Positions 6,756 through 16,146 of a stretch of 32,761 nt of DNA are shown piece by piece. Where the stretch lies: the NCBI GenBank assembly GCA_027859205.1, contig JAQIBH010000173.1, positions 1 to 32,761 of the forward strand. Reading direction: 5' to 3'. The number at the start of each line of letters is the position of its first letter. The stretch's first letter is position 1. Source of the DNA: Bacteroidales bacterium. Its GTDB lineage: Bacteria; Bacteroidota; Bacteroidia; Bacteroidales; UBA12077. The translations under genes and the position numbers were made by a program. Below the pieces are notes generated by a model. It did not search any database and was not told where the DNA came from. It saw nothing but the letters and a program-made list of their open reading frames with translations.

Positions 6756-9701
6756 TTAAGTTTGAGTATTTTTTGGTATTGTAAATTTAAAAGTACTTCC
6801 GCCTGCCTTGCTGTCAGGTAAGTTATTTATTTCGCTTTCAACCCATATTTTACCATTGTGTTTTTCTACAAATTCACGACAAAGAATTAGGCCTAATCCA
6901 CTTCCTTGCTCTTCCGAAGTACCTGAAGTAGAATGATGTACGTCAATTCTAAATAATTTATTCATATTTTCATTGCTAATTCCAACACCATTGTCCATAA
7001 CAGAAATCTCGGTATACTCTTTAAATTCTTTGCTACTAATACGTATAAAACTGTTGCTATTTGAGAATTTTATAGCATTAGAAATTAGATTTCTTAATAT
7101 AGCCGTAAGCATATCATAATCAGCAAGTAATATACTGCCTTGTTCTACTTCGCTTATTAAACTTATATCTTTTTTATCAGCATTTACCTGAAGAAGATTA
7201 AATGTTTTATTTATGATATCTGATAAAATTATTTCTTTTGGCGAGAATAGCATTTTACCTCGCTGAGATCTAGCCCAATGTAAAAGGTTTTCAAGCAATT
7301 CTAGTAAATCGTCAGAAGAATTATGAATTAACTCAAGCGATTGTTTTATTTCATTTGAATCAAACTCGTCATAATTAGTATACAAATGTTGTGTTAAACC
7401 ATGTAGTGCATTAAAAGGATTACGAAGGTCATGTGCAATAATTGAAAAGAATTTATCTTTAGTTGCATTTAATATTTTAAGATTTTCTTCTGAATCTTTA
7501 AGTTTTTTATTCGATTGGTCAACTTGTATAATCTTTTCATTTAGTAATACATTCGTTTTACGTTTCGAAATATATTGAGAAAAAATAAGTACCCCGGAAG
7601 TAAGAGTCAGCAGAACAATAATCAAAAGAAGGTTTCTTACATTTTTCTGCTTTTTAAGTTCTAGATCTCTAATTCTATTTTTGGCTGTTAATTCATCAAC
7701 CTCATTTTCAATTCGCGATATTTCATTATGGCTCTTTTCAAGCTCAAAATTCATTTGAATTTCAATCAGTCTTTGTGAATTTAATTTTGCAAGAATAGAG
7801 TCTTTAACTATTGTATAATTTAAATAATTCTCTAAAGCTTTATCCTTGGATCCCTTTTTGTTGAAGTATTGGAATAACTCAAAGTATGCATTTTTTATTA
7901 ATTCCAAATTGTCAATATTTTGTCCAATGTGTAATGATTCATTAATATTATCAATTCCATTTGTTTCTGAACCTTGAATTAATTGAATTGCACCTACTTT
8001 TCGAAGACAAAGGCCTTTTAATAATTGATCATTTGTTTTATTGCAAATATCTAAGGCTCTAAAGTAATAATCTAAGGATTGATCTAGCTTATTTATTTTA
8101 AAATAATAATTGCCAATATCATTAAGAATATCACTTAGTCCTTTCATGTCACCAATTTCGACTCTAATTTCATGAGCTTTGTTTAAATTGCTTATTGAAT
8201 TAACGTAATCGCTAAGTTCCATATATGTTTTACCAATACTCTTGTATGAGTTGGCAATAGTTACTTTATCTCCCACTTCTAATCTTAAGTTTAACGATTC
8301 GTTATAATGCTTTAATGCTTCATTATAATTTTTAAGCTTATGATAAGAGTTTCCTAAAACATGAAGAGAATATGCAATTTCCTGTTTATTACCAGTTTCC
8401 CGTTTAATATCTAATGCTCTTGAATATGATTCTAAAGCTTTAGAAGAATTATTTATATCGTCGTATATAATTCCAATATTATTTAAAATTGAAGCAATTT
8501 TATCTTGATTTTTTAATTCTTGCTGAATTTTTAATGCTTTCAAGTAATTTTCAAGTGCTAAATCATATTTATTTATTTTTTTATAAATGGTGCCGATTTG
8601 ATTTATTGAATTAGCAATTAATGATAAGTTTCCAATATTGGAGTAGTTATTTAATGACTTGTTAAAGTAACTCAAGGCTTCTTCATTCTTATTTAGTCTT
8701 TTATAAACAAGAGCAATATTGTTTTGTGTCTGAGCAATACCAAATATATCACTTATATTTTCGCGAATTTTTAGGGATAATAAATAAAATTCTATTGCTT
8801 TATCAATATCGTTAGTTGCAAGATATATGCTCCCAATATTATTATAGGATTTAGCAATATCTTTTCTATGACCTTTAATCATTCTTATTTCGAGTGCTTT
8901 TTGATTAAAATCGATTGCCATTTTAAATTCTCCAAGATTTTTATACACCGTACCAATATTTGTTAGAATATTAGCTTCGCCAATGCTGTCGGTTATTTCT
9001 CTATAAATTTCTAATGATTTTTCAAAAAACAATAACGAACTATCGTATTGACTTTTGCTCCAATAAAGGCTTCCTATGTAATTAAGAGTATTAGCAATTT
9101 CGTTTTGATCTAAAGCCAAATTAGCAGCATTAAGCGCTTGTTGATGATACTTGAAAGCTTCATTGAGTTCGCCCTTTAACTTGTAAACAATACCGATATT
9201 ATTATAAGCTTCTGATATTTTATTATCATGTTCGGCTAAATATAAGTTAAGAGGTTTTTGATAATAAAAAAGAGCATTATTGTAATTACCTAACATTTTT
9301 TCAGCATGACCCAACTTAGTGTAAATATATATCTTATTGTCTGAGGCTTTTTGTTCGTAAAAGTAATCTAGCGCTTTTTCATAAAACTCAATGGCCGGTT
9401 GATATCTATTCATTTCAAAATAAATATCTGCTATGTATATATTTGAAAAGGCCGTTTGAAGTTTATCTTTATACTTTTCTGACAATTCTAATGCTTTACC
9501 TGCATAATTTAAACTTCTATTTAAATCAACGGGAAAATAGGCCTTTGATAATTGACCTAAAATAGGAATTGCTTTGTCTTCTTTCGCTTTTTTTAATTCG
9601 ATTTCAAGACTATCAATAATTGAGCGATTAGTACCGAAAGTGGGATTAATACTAATAAAAGAAACAATTATAAAAAATAAATAAAAATGCACAATTCTCA
9701 T
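6756..9701 (-). CDS. TPR-repeat sensor histidine kinase (981 aa)
   Basis: A signal peptide-like N-terminus leads into roughly a dozen or more tandem tetratricopeptide repeats (about residues 60-620; recurring AxxxNNIGxIY and AxxxYxxALxI patterns), which should lie in the periplasm. A coiled coil (about 640-685) and one membrane span (about 687-707) follow, then the kinase core: H-box SIIAHDLRNPF (His757), N-box NLISNAIKFS, G1 DNGVGIS and G2 GSGLGLILC. All catalytic boxes are intact. No receiver or DNA-binding domain is fused and no response regulator is adjacent, so the partner is unknown. It is a paralogue of the kinase immediately upstream and sits directly before xseB. Confidence 0.9.
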   Translation of the reverse strand: MRIVHFYLFFIIVSFISINPTFGTNRSIIDSLEIELKKAKEDKAIPILGQLSKAYFPVDLNRSLNYAGKALELSEKYKDKLQTAFSNIYIADIYFEMNRYQPAIEFYEKALDYFYEQKASDNKIYIYTKLGHAEKMLGNYNNALFYYQKPLNLYLAEHDNKISEAYNNIGIVYKLKGELNEAFKYHQQALNAANLALDQNEIANTLNYIGSLYWSKSQYDSSLLFFEKSLEIYREITDSIGEANILTNIGTVYKNLGEFKMAIDFNQKALEIRMIKGHRKDIAKSYNNIGSIYLATNDIDKAIEFYLLSLKIRENISDIFGIAQTQNNIALVYKRLNKNEEALSYFNKSLNNYSNIGNLSLIANSINQIGTIYKKINKYDLALENYLKALKIQQELKNQDKIASILNNIGIIYDDINNSSKALESYSRALDIKRETGNKQEIAYSLHVLGNSYHKLKNYNEALKHYNESLNLRLEVGDKVTIANSYKSIGKTYMELSDYVNSISNLNKAHEIRVEIGDMKGLSDILNDIGNYYFKINKLDQSLDYYFRALDICNKTNDQLLKGLCLRKVGAIQLIQGSETNGIDNINESLHIGQNIDNLELIKNAYFELFQYFNKKGSKDKALENYLNYTIVKDSILAKLNSQRLIEIQMNFELEKSHNEISRIENEVDELTAKNRIRDLELKKQKNVRNLLLIIVLLTLTSGVLIFSQYISKRKTNVLLNEKIIQVDQSNKKLKDSEENLKILNATKDKFFSIIAHDLRNPFNALHGLTQHLYTNYDEFDSNEIKQSLELIHNSSDDLLELLENLLHWARSQRGKMLFSPKEIILSDIINKTFNLLQVNADKKDISLISEVEQGSILLADYDMLTAILRNLISNAIKFSNSNSFIRISSKEFKEYTEISVMDNGVGISNENMNKLFRIDVHHSTSGTSEEQGSGLGLILCREFVEKHNGKIWVESEINNLPDSKAGGSTFKFTIPKNTQT

Positions 9702-9772
9702 ACACTAATGTGTTATTTTAATAGTGAATGAATAATATTAGCTTTATTATATTCAATTTGCAATTTATTTTT

Positions 9773-12073
9773 TTATTTTCCTGAAACAGGCAATGTAAAT
9801 TGAAAATCACTTCCTTTTCCTAAAGTACTTTTTACAGAAATGTCACCATTACTTTGAGTAATTAATTCTTTACAAAGAATTAACCCTAGTCCTGTGCCTG
9901 ATTCGTTTTCAGTACCTTTAGTCGAGTAGCTTTGATCAATTTTAAATAGTTTTTTGAGGTTTTCTTCGCTTATACCTTTGCCATTATCCTTTACTGAAAT
10001 AGTAATAGAATTCTCGGAGGTAATGGAAGATAGCTCTATTTTCCCTCCATGATTGGTGAATTTTAATGCGTTACTAATTAGATTTCTTATAACGCTAGAT
10101 ATCATATGTTTATCTGCATATGCAATGTCTTCTTTTGAAATTAAACTCACAATTTTAATATTCTTTTTCTGAGCTATTAATTCAATGAGTTCTAAAACTT
10201 CATCAACAGACTCAAATAGATTTATTTTTTTTGGTAATAAATTCATGCTTCCCAATTGAGATTTTGACCATTCTAATAAATTTCCTAATAAATTAAAAAG
10301 ATTTTGAGATGATTCATAAATAATTTGGGAATACTCATTGATCTCTTCTTTATTTAATTCTTCTGTTTGATTATATAAAGCTTCGGAAAAGCCTAGAAGA
10401 GATTGAAAAGGATTTTTCAAATCATGAGCAATAATTGAAAAAAACTTGTCTTTAGTAGCATTTAATTCTTTTAAATTATTCTCCGAAATTGTTAGTTTTT
10501 CATTTGTCTCTCTTAATTGATTATTTTTTGATTTTAATAAGTTATTTGTATTTTTCTTTAGTTGGAATTGACGGAAACTTAAAATAGCCAGGGCTAATAT
10601 CAAAATCGAAAATGCAATCCAATAATTTTTTATGTTTCGTTGACGATTTAACTCAAGTAAATGAATCTCATTATCTTTTTTTAATAATTCATTTTCAGTT
10701 TCAAGATTTCCGGTTTCGAACTTTATCTTCATTTCGGTAACACGATTCGTACTTGTAGCTTTAAATATAGTATCATTCATTTCGGAATATAATTTATAAT
10801 ACTCTAGAGCTTTTTTATAATTGTTTTGTTCAGAATACAGCTGGTAATAAAGATCGTATGATTCAGTAAGCCATTCTTTAACTTTAATTTTTTTAGATAA
10901 TTCAATGGATTGATTTAAATAATATTGAGCTTTTGAATATTGTTTTTGAATTACAAATAACTTAGCCAGATTGTTGTAATTGTTGGCTAAAGAATAATTG
11001 TCATTTAAGCCTTTAGATAAATCTGTAGATTCTTTTAAATTTGCGTAAGCTTTATCAAACTCTCCTAAATCTAGATATACTAATCCAATATTATTTAGTG
11101 CTGTAGCAAGACCTGAAGAATAATCTAGTTCTTTATTTAATTGCAGAGATTTAGTATAATACTCCAGAGCTTTTTCCTTATCTCCTTTTTCGTCATATAC
11201 GGTTCCTATATTATTATAAGAATCTGCTTGTCCAAATTTTTGATCTTTTTTCAAATCAATTTCGAGAGCTTTTTGGTAATATTCAAGCGCACGATCATTT
11301 TCTTTAATCGATTGGTATACAATTCCTAAATTATTATAGATAACTGATAAGCCTGTTTGATTATCCGTTTTTTTATAAATTTCCAAAGCATCGAGGAAGT
11401 ATTTTAAAGCTTCTTCGTAACTTGAAATCTCGTGATATATATTACCCAAATTATTGTAGATTTTAGCAATTTCATTTTCTTGATTAATTTTTTGTGCAAT
11501 TTCTAGTGATAGTAAGAAATTCTTAATGGAGTTTTTATAATCACCAAGTTCTGCATAAGAAACTCCTATGGCACTGTAAAAAACAGAAATATCTTCTTTG
11601 TCGTTTCTGGTTTTACTTTCTTGAAGAGCTTTGTAGAAATATTCTAATGCCAACCCGTGTTGGTTTTCAGAACTGTAAACTACTGCGAAGTTATTATATA
11701 TGTCAGAAATGCCTTTTGAATCACCTAATTCAATTCTTATATCTAAACATTTATTGTAATATTCTAGTGCTAATTTATTTTCCTTTTTTTGAGAGTAAAC
11801 ATTTCCTATTCTATTGTATGCATCTGATATACCTTTTTGGCTTTGAGCTATATGAGCTAAATTAAGAGCCTCATTTGCAAAATATAAACTGCTATCTATT
11901 GAAAATTTCCAATAGTTCTTTGATAAGTTGTTAAGAATATCGATTTTAGATTTATCGTTAGCAGTTTCAAGTTCTTTAAATAAACTATCAATAATTGTTC
12001 TGTCATTTTGTGAAAACGAAAATAAACTTAAGAATAGTAATATTGACGAAATGTATAATTTGAATAAATGCAT
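9773..12073 (-). CDS. TPR-repeat sensor histidine kinase (766 aa)
   Basis: This kinase has the same plan as its downstream neighbour but with fewer repeats: signal peptide (about 1-21, FLSLFSFSQ), about nine or ten TPRs (about 45-420), coiled coil, one membrane span (about 484-503, WIAFSILILALAILSF), a second coiled coil, then SIIAHDLKNPFQSL (His550), NLISNALKFTN, DNGKGIS and GTGLGLILC. The active-site boxes are complete. The two kinases share almost the same H-box and coiled-coil (LNATKDKFFSIIAHDL), so they probably arose by tandem duplication with later change in repeat number. It lies 71 bp upstream of the other kinase and 77 bp after the xseA 3' remnant. Confidence 0.9.
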   Translation of the reverse strand: MHLFKLYISSILLFLSLFSFSQNDRTIIDSLFKELETANDKSKIDILNNLSKNYWKFSIDSSLYFANEALNLAHIAQSQKGISDAYNRIGNVYSQKKENKLALEYYNKCLDIRIELGDSKGISDIYNNFAVVYSSENQHGLALEYFYKALQESKTRNDKEDISVFYSAIGVSYAELGDYKNSIKNFLLSLEIAQKINQENEIAKIYNNLGNIYHEISSYEEALKYFLDALEIYKKTDNQTGLSVIYNNLGIVYQSIKENDRALEYYQKALEIDLKKDQKFGQADSYNNIGTVYDEKGDKEKALEYYTKSLQLNKELDYSSGLATALNNIGLVYLDLGEFDKAYANLKESTDLSKGLNDNYSLANNYNNLAKLFVIQKQYSKAQYYLNQSIELSKKIKVKEWLTESYDLYYQLYSEQNNYKKALEYYKLYSEMNDTIFKATSTNRVTEMKIKFETGNLETENELLKKDNEIHLLELNRQRNIKNYWIAFSILILALAILSFRQFQLKKNTNNLLKSKNNQLRETNEKLTISENNLKELNATKDKFFSIIAHDLKNPFQSLLGFSEALYNQTEELNKEEINEYSQIIYESSQNLFNLLGNLLEWSKSQLGSMNLLPKKINLFESVDEVLELIELIAQKKNIKIVSLISKEDIAYADKHMISSVIRNLISNALKFTNHGGKIELSSITSENSITISVKDNGKGISEENLKKLFKIDQSYSTKGTENESGTGLGLILCKELITQSNGDISVKSTLGKGSDFQFTLPVSGK

Positions 12074-12150
12074 CTAAAATTTATTATATTTAATTAGGGG
12101 TCAAATTATTAAATAATTGTCAATATAAAAAATAGCTAACAAGAAGATAA

Positions 12151-12453
12151 TTATTTTTTATATTTCTCTTCCACTTTACTACGTACAAATCCTGATAATA
12201 GTTCTGTAATTAGTTCATCATTTTCATTAATTTCATTAATATTTTTTAATGTTTTTCCATTAAGAGTTGTAATAGAATAACCTCTTTTAAGAATATTTTT
12301 AGGATTTAATAAAGTTAATTTATTTTCTATATTATCAATAATAAGATTTTGCTTTTGAATGTATAATAGGTTGCTGTTTTTAAGCTTATTAGAAAAATAT
12401 TGTATTTTTTGCAAGTTATCATAAATTATTTTTGTTGTATTCTTATCAACCAT
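12151..12453 (-). pseudogene. xseA: xseA 3' part (C-terminal region of ExoVII large subunit)
   Basis: This frame encodes the XseA C-terminus: a helical stretch followed by LLNPKNILKRGYSIT, the signature that closes the XseA coiled-coil arm, and a small beta-rich tail (ENDELITELLSG). It is in the same reading frame as the upstream 350-codon part and is separated from it only by one TAA at 12478-12480; the first Met after the stop is at 12453, with no clear ribosome-binding site. Together the parts give about 459 codons, a normal XseA length, so nothing but the stop breaks the gene. It may be a dead remnant, a reinitiated second polypeptide, or the result of a base-call error. Confidence 0.75.
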
Positions 12454-12477
12454 ATTTGAAAGTTTTATAAAAAACAA

Positions 12478-13530
12478 TTATTCCTGTTTTTTTAACTGAC
12501 TAATTCCATTCTTTAGTTTTTCAATCAGAAAATCTAATTGGGAATTTGATTTTTCAATGTTATTTTTTATTGAAGGAACAATAATTGCAAGAAGTTGAGC
12601 TAATTTAGTTTTTTGATCTTGAATATTAGATGCAACTATATCTAAAATGCTTTCTTTTAGAAAATTAAGATTGTTTTCAAATTCGGATACTTTTTCAATT
12701 AAAAATTCTGCAACAGCAGTTGGTGTTTTTAGTTTTTTGTAAGCAACAATATCTACAATTGATTCATCTTTATCATGACCGATACCTGTTATAACTGGCA
12801 ATGGAAACTGAGCAATGTTTGCAGCTAATAAGTAATTGTTAAAACAACTAAGATCCGATTGAGATCCACCTCCTCGTATAATTACAACGACATCAAAAAA
12901 ACTTTCATACTCATATATTTTTTCTAAAGAGTTTATAATTGATTCCTCTGCTTGTAAACCTTGCATAACAGCGGGGAACAATTTAGTGTAAAATTTATAT
13001 TCAAAACTATTATTAGTAAGTTGATTTATAAAGTCTTGATATCCTGCCGAAGAATCAGATGATATTATAGCTATTTTTTGTGGAACGGTAGGAAAACTAA
13101 TTTCCTTGTTCATATGAAGTACACCTTCGTCTTCAAGTTTTTTTAATATTTCTGTTTTTTTCTGAGCTAAATCTCCTATGGTGTAATTAGGATCAATATC
13201 TGTTATATTGAGGCTTAATCCATAAAGTTCATGAAATTCGATGTTAACTTGAACTAGAATCTTTATACCAGGACTTAATTGATGGCCTGTAGTATTCTCG
13301 AAATACGGGCGAAGCATTCGATACGTGAACGCCCATATGGTTGCTCTCGCTTTTGAAATGATATTATCAGTTATTACATCTTTTTCGATTAATTCAATGT
13401 AACAATGACCATTTCTATTTACATTTAATTCACTTATTTCTGCAACCACCCACACCTCGTTGGGGAAGTTTAATTTAATTTTTTCCTGAATATCTTTATT
13501 TAATTCAAGTAAAGTAAACTTCTGAATCAT
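12478..13530 (-). CDS. xseA: Exodeoxyribonuclease VII large subunit, truncated by in-frame stop
   Basis: The 350-aa product holds the N-terminal OB-fold DNA-binding domain (about 1-105, including EVWVVAEISELN and NGHCYIELIE) and the ExoVII catalytic domain (about 120-280, with IAIISSDSSAGYQDF, VVIIRGGGSQSDLSCFNN and TGIGHDKDESIVDIVAY). The following helix, which in the family forms the long XseB-binding arm, is cut by a TAA after QLKKQE. The missing C-terminal 100-odd residues are encoded in frame just downstream. Without the full arm, assembly with XseB should be impaired if no readthrough or reinitiation occurs. The gene starts 1 bp after the subtilisin gene stop. Confidence 0.85.
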   Translation of the reverse strand: MIQKFTLLELNKDIQEKIKLNFPNEVWVVAEISELNVNRNGHCYIELIEKDVITDNIISKARATIWAFTYRMLRPYFENTTGHQLSPGIKILVQVNIEFHELYGLSLNITDIDPNYTIGDLAQKKTEILKKLEDEGVLHMNKEISFPTVPQKIAIISSDSSAGYQDFINQLTNNSFEYKFYTKLFPAVMQGLQAEESIINSLEKIYEYESFFDVVVIIRGGGSQSDLSCFNNYLLAANIAQFPLPVITGIGHDKDESIVDIVAYKKLKTPTAVAEFLIEKVSEFENNLNFLKESILDIVASNIQDQKTKLAQLLAIIVPSIKNNIEKSNSQLDFLIEKLKNGISQLKKQE

Positions 13531-13531
13531 A

Positions 13532-15178
13532 TTAATTTATTTTACTGATTCTTTTTTGAGTTGTTCTGTCACCAATCTTAATTTTAAGCAAATAAATTCC
13601 TGAAGGTAAATCTTCCAAGTTGTTTATTTCGATGATCGATTGATCTATTATAGGTTTTTCTATTTTTATTATTTTCTCACCTATAATACTGTATAATTCA
13701 ATGCTTACTGTTTCATTTGATTTTTGGAGTAGTTCAATATTAATATAAGAATGGAATGGGTTAGGATAGATTCTTATAAGTATTTTTTCAGCAAAAGAGA
13801 TAATATTTGTATTTATCAAATTTGCTGCTTTACCAAAATCGGGAATACCATACCCAAGTTTATAATCTGGATTTGAATATTGATGAGCACTTTCTTCAAT
13901 TTTTTGAATTATTTGCATATTATTTAGCTCAGGATAATACTGCCATAAACATGCAGCCATTCCAGCTATAATGGGCGCAGAAAATGATGTTCCATTTGCT
14001 ACAGTTATCGACCCATCAATATCTTGTACAGCAGTTTGATAACCCATTGCAGCAACATTAGGTTTTATACGACCATCGGATGTTGGTCCAATTCCACTAA
14101 AAGTGGCGTATGTCGCAAATGCATCAACTGCTCCTATTGTTAATACGCTATCACCATCAGCAGGTGCAGATATATAATTCCATGGATCATCAGCTAAGTT
14201 ACCAGCGCTATTTACAACTAGTATTCCTTTTGATGCAGCAAGATCAGCAGCCTTGGTGATAAAAGTTGTATTACCATCCATATCCGAATATGAATAGTTT
14301 TGCAATGAATCATCGAATTCTGAATAACCTAATGATGATGTTATGATGTCAGCCCCAACACTATCAGCAAATTCTGCTGCAGCAGCCCAGTTATCTTCTT
14401 CAATTGAATATTCAGTAGCAACCTCTTCACTACGTAATAACCAATAATTTGCCTTTGGTGCTGTTCCAATTAATTCCCCTGAAATATTACCTCCCATTGT
14501 TGATAATACTTTCATACCATGGCTTGAAGCATCAAATACTTCAATGTCTCCATCAACAAAATCTTTAGTCCCTAGAATCTGAGCAGAATCCCAAAGACTT
14601 TCAAATGCCGGTAATAAATCAACATTATAAAAGCCTGCATCAATAACAGCAATTGTAATGCCTTGCCCTTTGTAATCGTTCTGATGTAAAACATGGCCAT
14701 TAAGCATGCTTATTTGGGTTGTAGCATATCCGTAATTTAATGGTTCGTCATTTTGAGATAAAATTGTTAAATCTTGTTTCTCAAATGATTTTTTATTTGA
14801 GTTAGTCTTAAGAACAGATGTCGTTTTTTGTTTAGATTTTATAAAGCCAATATTCGTAATAGTATCAATTAATGCCTGATTAGTAGTATGAACTACTACA
14901 GTATTTAACCATTTTGATTTATTAAGAATAGTTAAACCAAGTGTATTTAGACTGTCAAGATAAGCTTTAGAAATGGGTAAGTCGTTTATTTTAATTTCAA
15001 TGTTTTGCTGAAGCCTTCTATTAATAGCTTGTGGCGTAAGAAATTCGTCTGGGTTATTAATGGAATATGTATTATTATTTTTATCGGTTAAATATAAACG
15101 ATAACTATTCGTCGCAACCTGAGCAAAAGAAACGTTAGTTGTAATTAGTATAATTACTAATAATTTGATTTTTTTCAT
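13532..15178 (-). CDS. Secreted subtilisin-like (S8) serine protease with T9SS sorting domain
   Basis: From the ATG at 15178 the protein is 548 aa with a signal peptide (MKKIKLLVIILITTNVSFAQ); an upstream in-frame ATG at 15211 would add 11 residues ahead of it and is less likely. A propeptide-like region (about 25-150) is followed by the peptidase S8 domain with Asp in IAVIDAGFYN, His in SSHGMKVLSTMGG and Ser in NGTSFSAPIIAG, all triad members present. The last 80 residues match the type A C-terminal sorting domain of the type IX secretion system (IYPNPF at its start, GIYLLKI near its end), so the protease is exported through the outer membrane and released or anchored at the surface. It lies between the MORN-like gene (12 bp gap) and xseA (1 bp gap). 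Confidence 0.92.
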   Translation of the reverse strand: MKKIKLLVIILITTNVSFAQVATNSYRLYLTDKNNNTYSINNPDEFLTPQAINRRLQQNIEIKINDLPISKAYLDSLNTLGLTILNKSKWLNTVVVHTTNQALIDTITNIGFIKSKQKTTSVLKTNSNKKSFEKQDLTILSQNDEPLNYGYATTQISMLNGHVLHQNDYKGQGITIAVIDAGFYNVDLLPAFESLWDSAQILGTKDFVDGDIEVFDASSHGMKVLSTMGGNISGELIGTAPKANYWLLRSEEVATEYSIEEDNWAAAAEFADSVGADIITSSLGYSEFDDSLQNYSYSDMDGNTTFITKAADLAASKGILVVNSAGNLADDPWNYISAPADGDSVLTIGAVDAFATYATFSGIGPTSDGRIKPNVAAMGYQTAVQDIDGSITVANGTSFSAPIIAGMAACLWQYYPELNNMQIIQKIEESAHQYSNPDYKLGYGIPDFGKAANLINTNIISFAEKILIRIYPNPFHSYINIELLQKSNETVSIELYSIIGEKIIKIEKPIIDQSIIEINNLEDLPSGIYLLKIKIGDRTTQKRISKIN

Positions 15179-15223
15179 ATTAATAATACAAGAAATTAAA
15201 TTCTTCAGCATTCACTGAATTAA

Positions 15224-16027
15224 TTAGTTTTCGGGAGGAATAGTATTGTATATATTTCCCGTAGGATCCTGAATTTTGCCTTTGTTTTTTTCAAGTAATT
15301 CTAACTGTTCCATTTCTAAACGCTCTAGCTCTTCATGATTGTCCGCAATTCCGTTTGTATAATTCAATTCACTTTCAATGTGTCCATTTTTCTTATAATA
15401 AATCCATTTACCTTCACGTTTGTTGTTTTTGTACTGACCTTGAATTAATATTTTTTCATCAGCATCATAAACATTATATTCTCCGTTTAAAATCCCGTTC
15501 GTATATAAAATGCGAATCATTACATTTTTAGAATCATAATAGCGAATTGTTAATCCATCGTTAACTCCATTTGTCCATTCCGATATTTCAGAGATATTTC
15601 CACTTGGATAAAATTTTCGTTCAGTACCAATTTTTTTATCATTACGATACATTACTTCGTTTATCTTAAATCCTTCACTTGAATAATAATTCCAAATACT
15701 GTCTTTTAATTTTTCTATATAAATGCCTTTGGAATGCAAAACATTACTAGGATAATAGAACTTGGAATACACTTTGTTGGAATTTTTTACATATGTCATT
15801 TCAGCTTTTAATACACCTTCTTGGGTATATCTTTTTAATATTCCAATTGGTTTGTCGTTAATAAAACTGCCTGCGTATTGCATGTTGCCATTTGGATAAT
15901 GTTTCTCCCAATAACCTTGTTTTAAACCATCTTGATCAACATGATTAATTGTTTTTGTATTTTGAGCTACTACAACGGTGGTAATAGAAAAAAGAAGTAA
16001 AAAGAAAATTCGGATTAATTGTTTCAT
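15224..16027 (-). CDS. Secreted MORN-repeat-like (YwqK-type) protein
   Basis: The 267-aa product has a signal peptide (about 1-21, ending VVVAQ) and then eight or so repeats of about 22 residues with the pattern G-x-W/L-x-x-Y/F-x-x-x-G-x-x (for example QGYWEKHYPNGNMQYAGSF and REGKWIYYKKNGHIESEL). This is the MORN-related repeat of the YwqK family, often named toxin-antitoxin YwqK antitoxin, although no toxin is nearby and the secreted form in Bacteroidota has no established role. The last 30 residues are Glu-rich. It is the first gene of the minus-strand run leading to subtilisin and xseA and follows a -7 box. Confidence 0.8.
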   Translation of the reverse strand: MKQLIRIFFLLLFSITTVVVAQNTKTINHVDQDGLKQGYWEKHYPNGNMQYAGSFINDKPIGILKRYTQEGVLKAEMTYVKNSNKVYSKFYYPSNVLHSKGIYIEKLKDSIWNYYSSEGFKINEVMYRNDKKIGTERKFYPSGNISEISEWTNGVNDGLTIRYYDSKNVMIRILYTNGILNGEYNVYDADEKILIQGQYKNNKREGKWIYYKKNGHIESELNYTNGIADNHEELERLEMEQLELLEKNKGKIQDPTGNIYNTIPPEN

Positions 16028-16049
16028 AGTATATGTATATGATTTTATA

Positions 16050-16057
16050 CAAATGTA
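16050..16057 (-). promoter_or_regulatory. -7 box for the MORN-like/subtilisin/xseA run
   Basis: Read on the minus strand the sequence is TACATTTG, an exact match to TAnnTTTG, 22 bp before the start codon of the MORN-like gene. No clear TTTG at -33 was found. Confidence 0.4.
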
Positions 16058-16093
16058 AAAAAGAATTGTAAATTTTTAAATTTATACGCTTAT

Positions 16094-16128
16094 AATAAAA
16101 AAAGAGCTCTCAATTGAGAACTCTTTTT
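16094..16128 (-). terminator. Rho-independent terminator of dnaK
   Basis: AAAAAGAG (16099-16106) pairs with CTCTTTTT (16121-16128) around an inner CTCAATTGAG palindrome. On the minus strand the stem runs into a T-rich tract. It lies 19 bp after the dnaK stop codon. Confidence 0.75.
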
Positions 16129-16146
16129 AATGATAGTAAGGTTATG

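Noticed and set aside
7900-9650. Regular near-repeats of about 102-120 bp on the minus strand, superficially like a repeat array
   Set aside because: They are the coding sequence of tandem TPR motifs in a histidine kinase; the repeats are degenerate, in frame and have no conserved spacers, so this is not a CRISPR or satellite array.
12478-12480. Recoding or selenocysteine at the xseA stop
   Set aside because: The codon is TAA, not TGA, and no Cys/Sec site is expected in this coiled-coil region; a nonsense change, reinitiation or base error is simpler.
15224-16027. Toxin-antitoxin module around the YwqK-like gene
   Set aside because: The name comes from the repeat family only; the protein is exported, and its neighbours are a T9SS protease and dnaK, with no toxin-like gene next to it.
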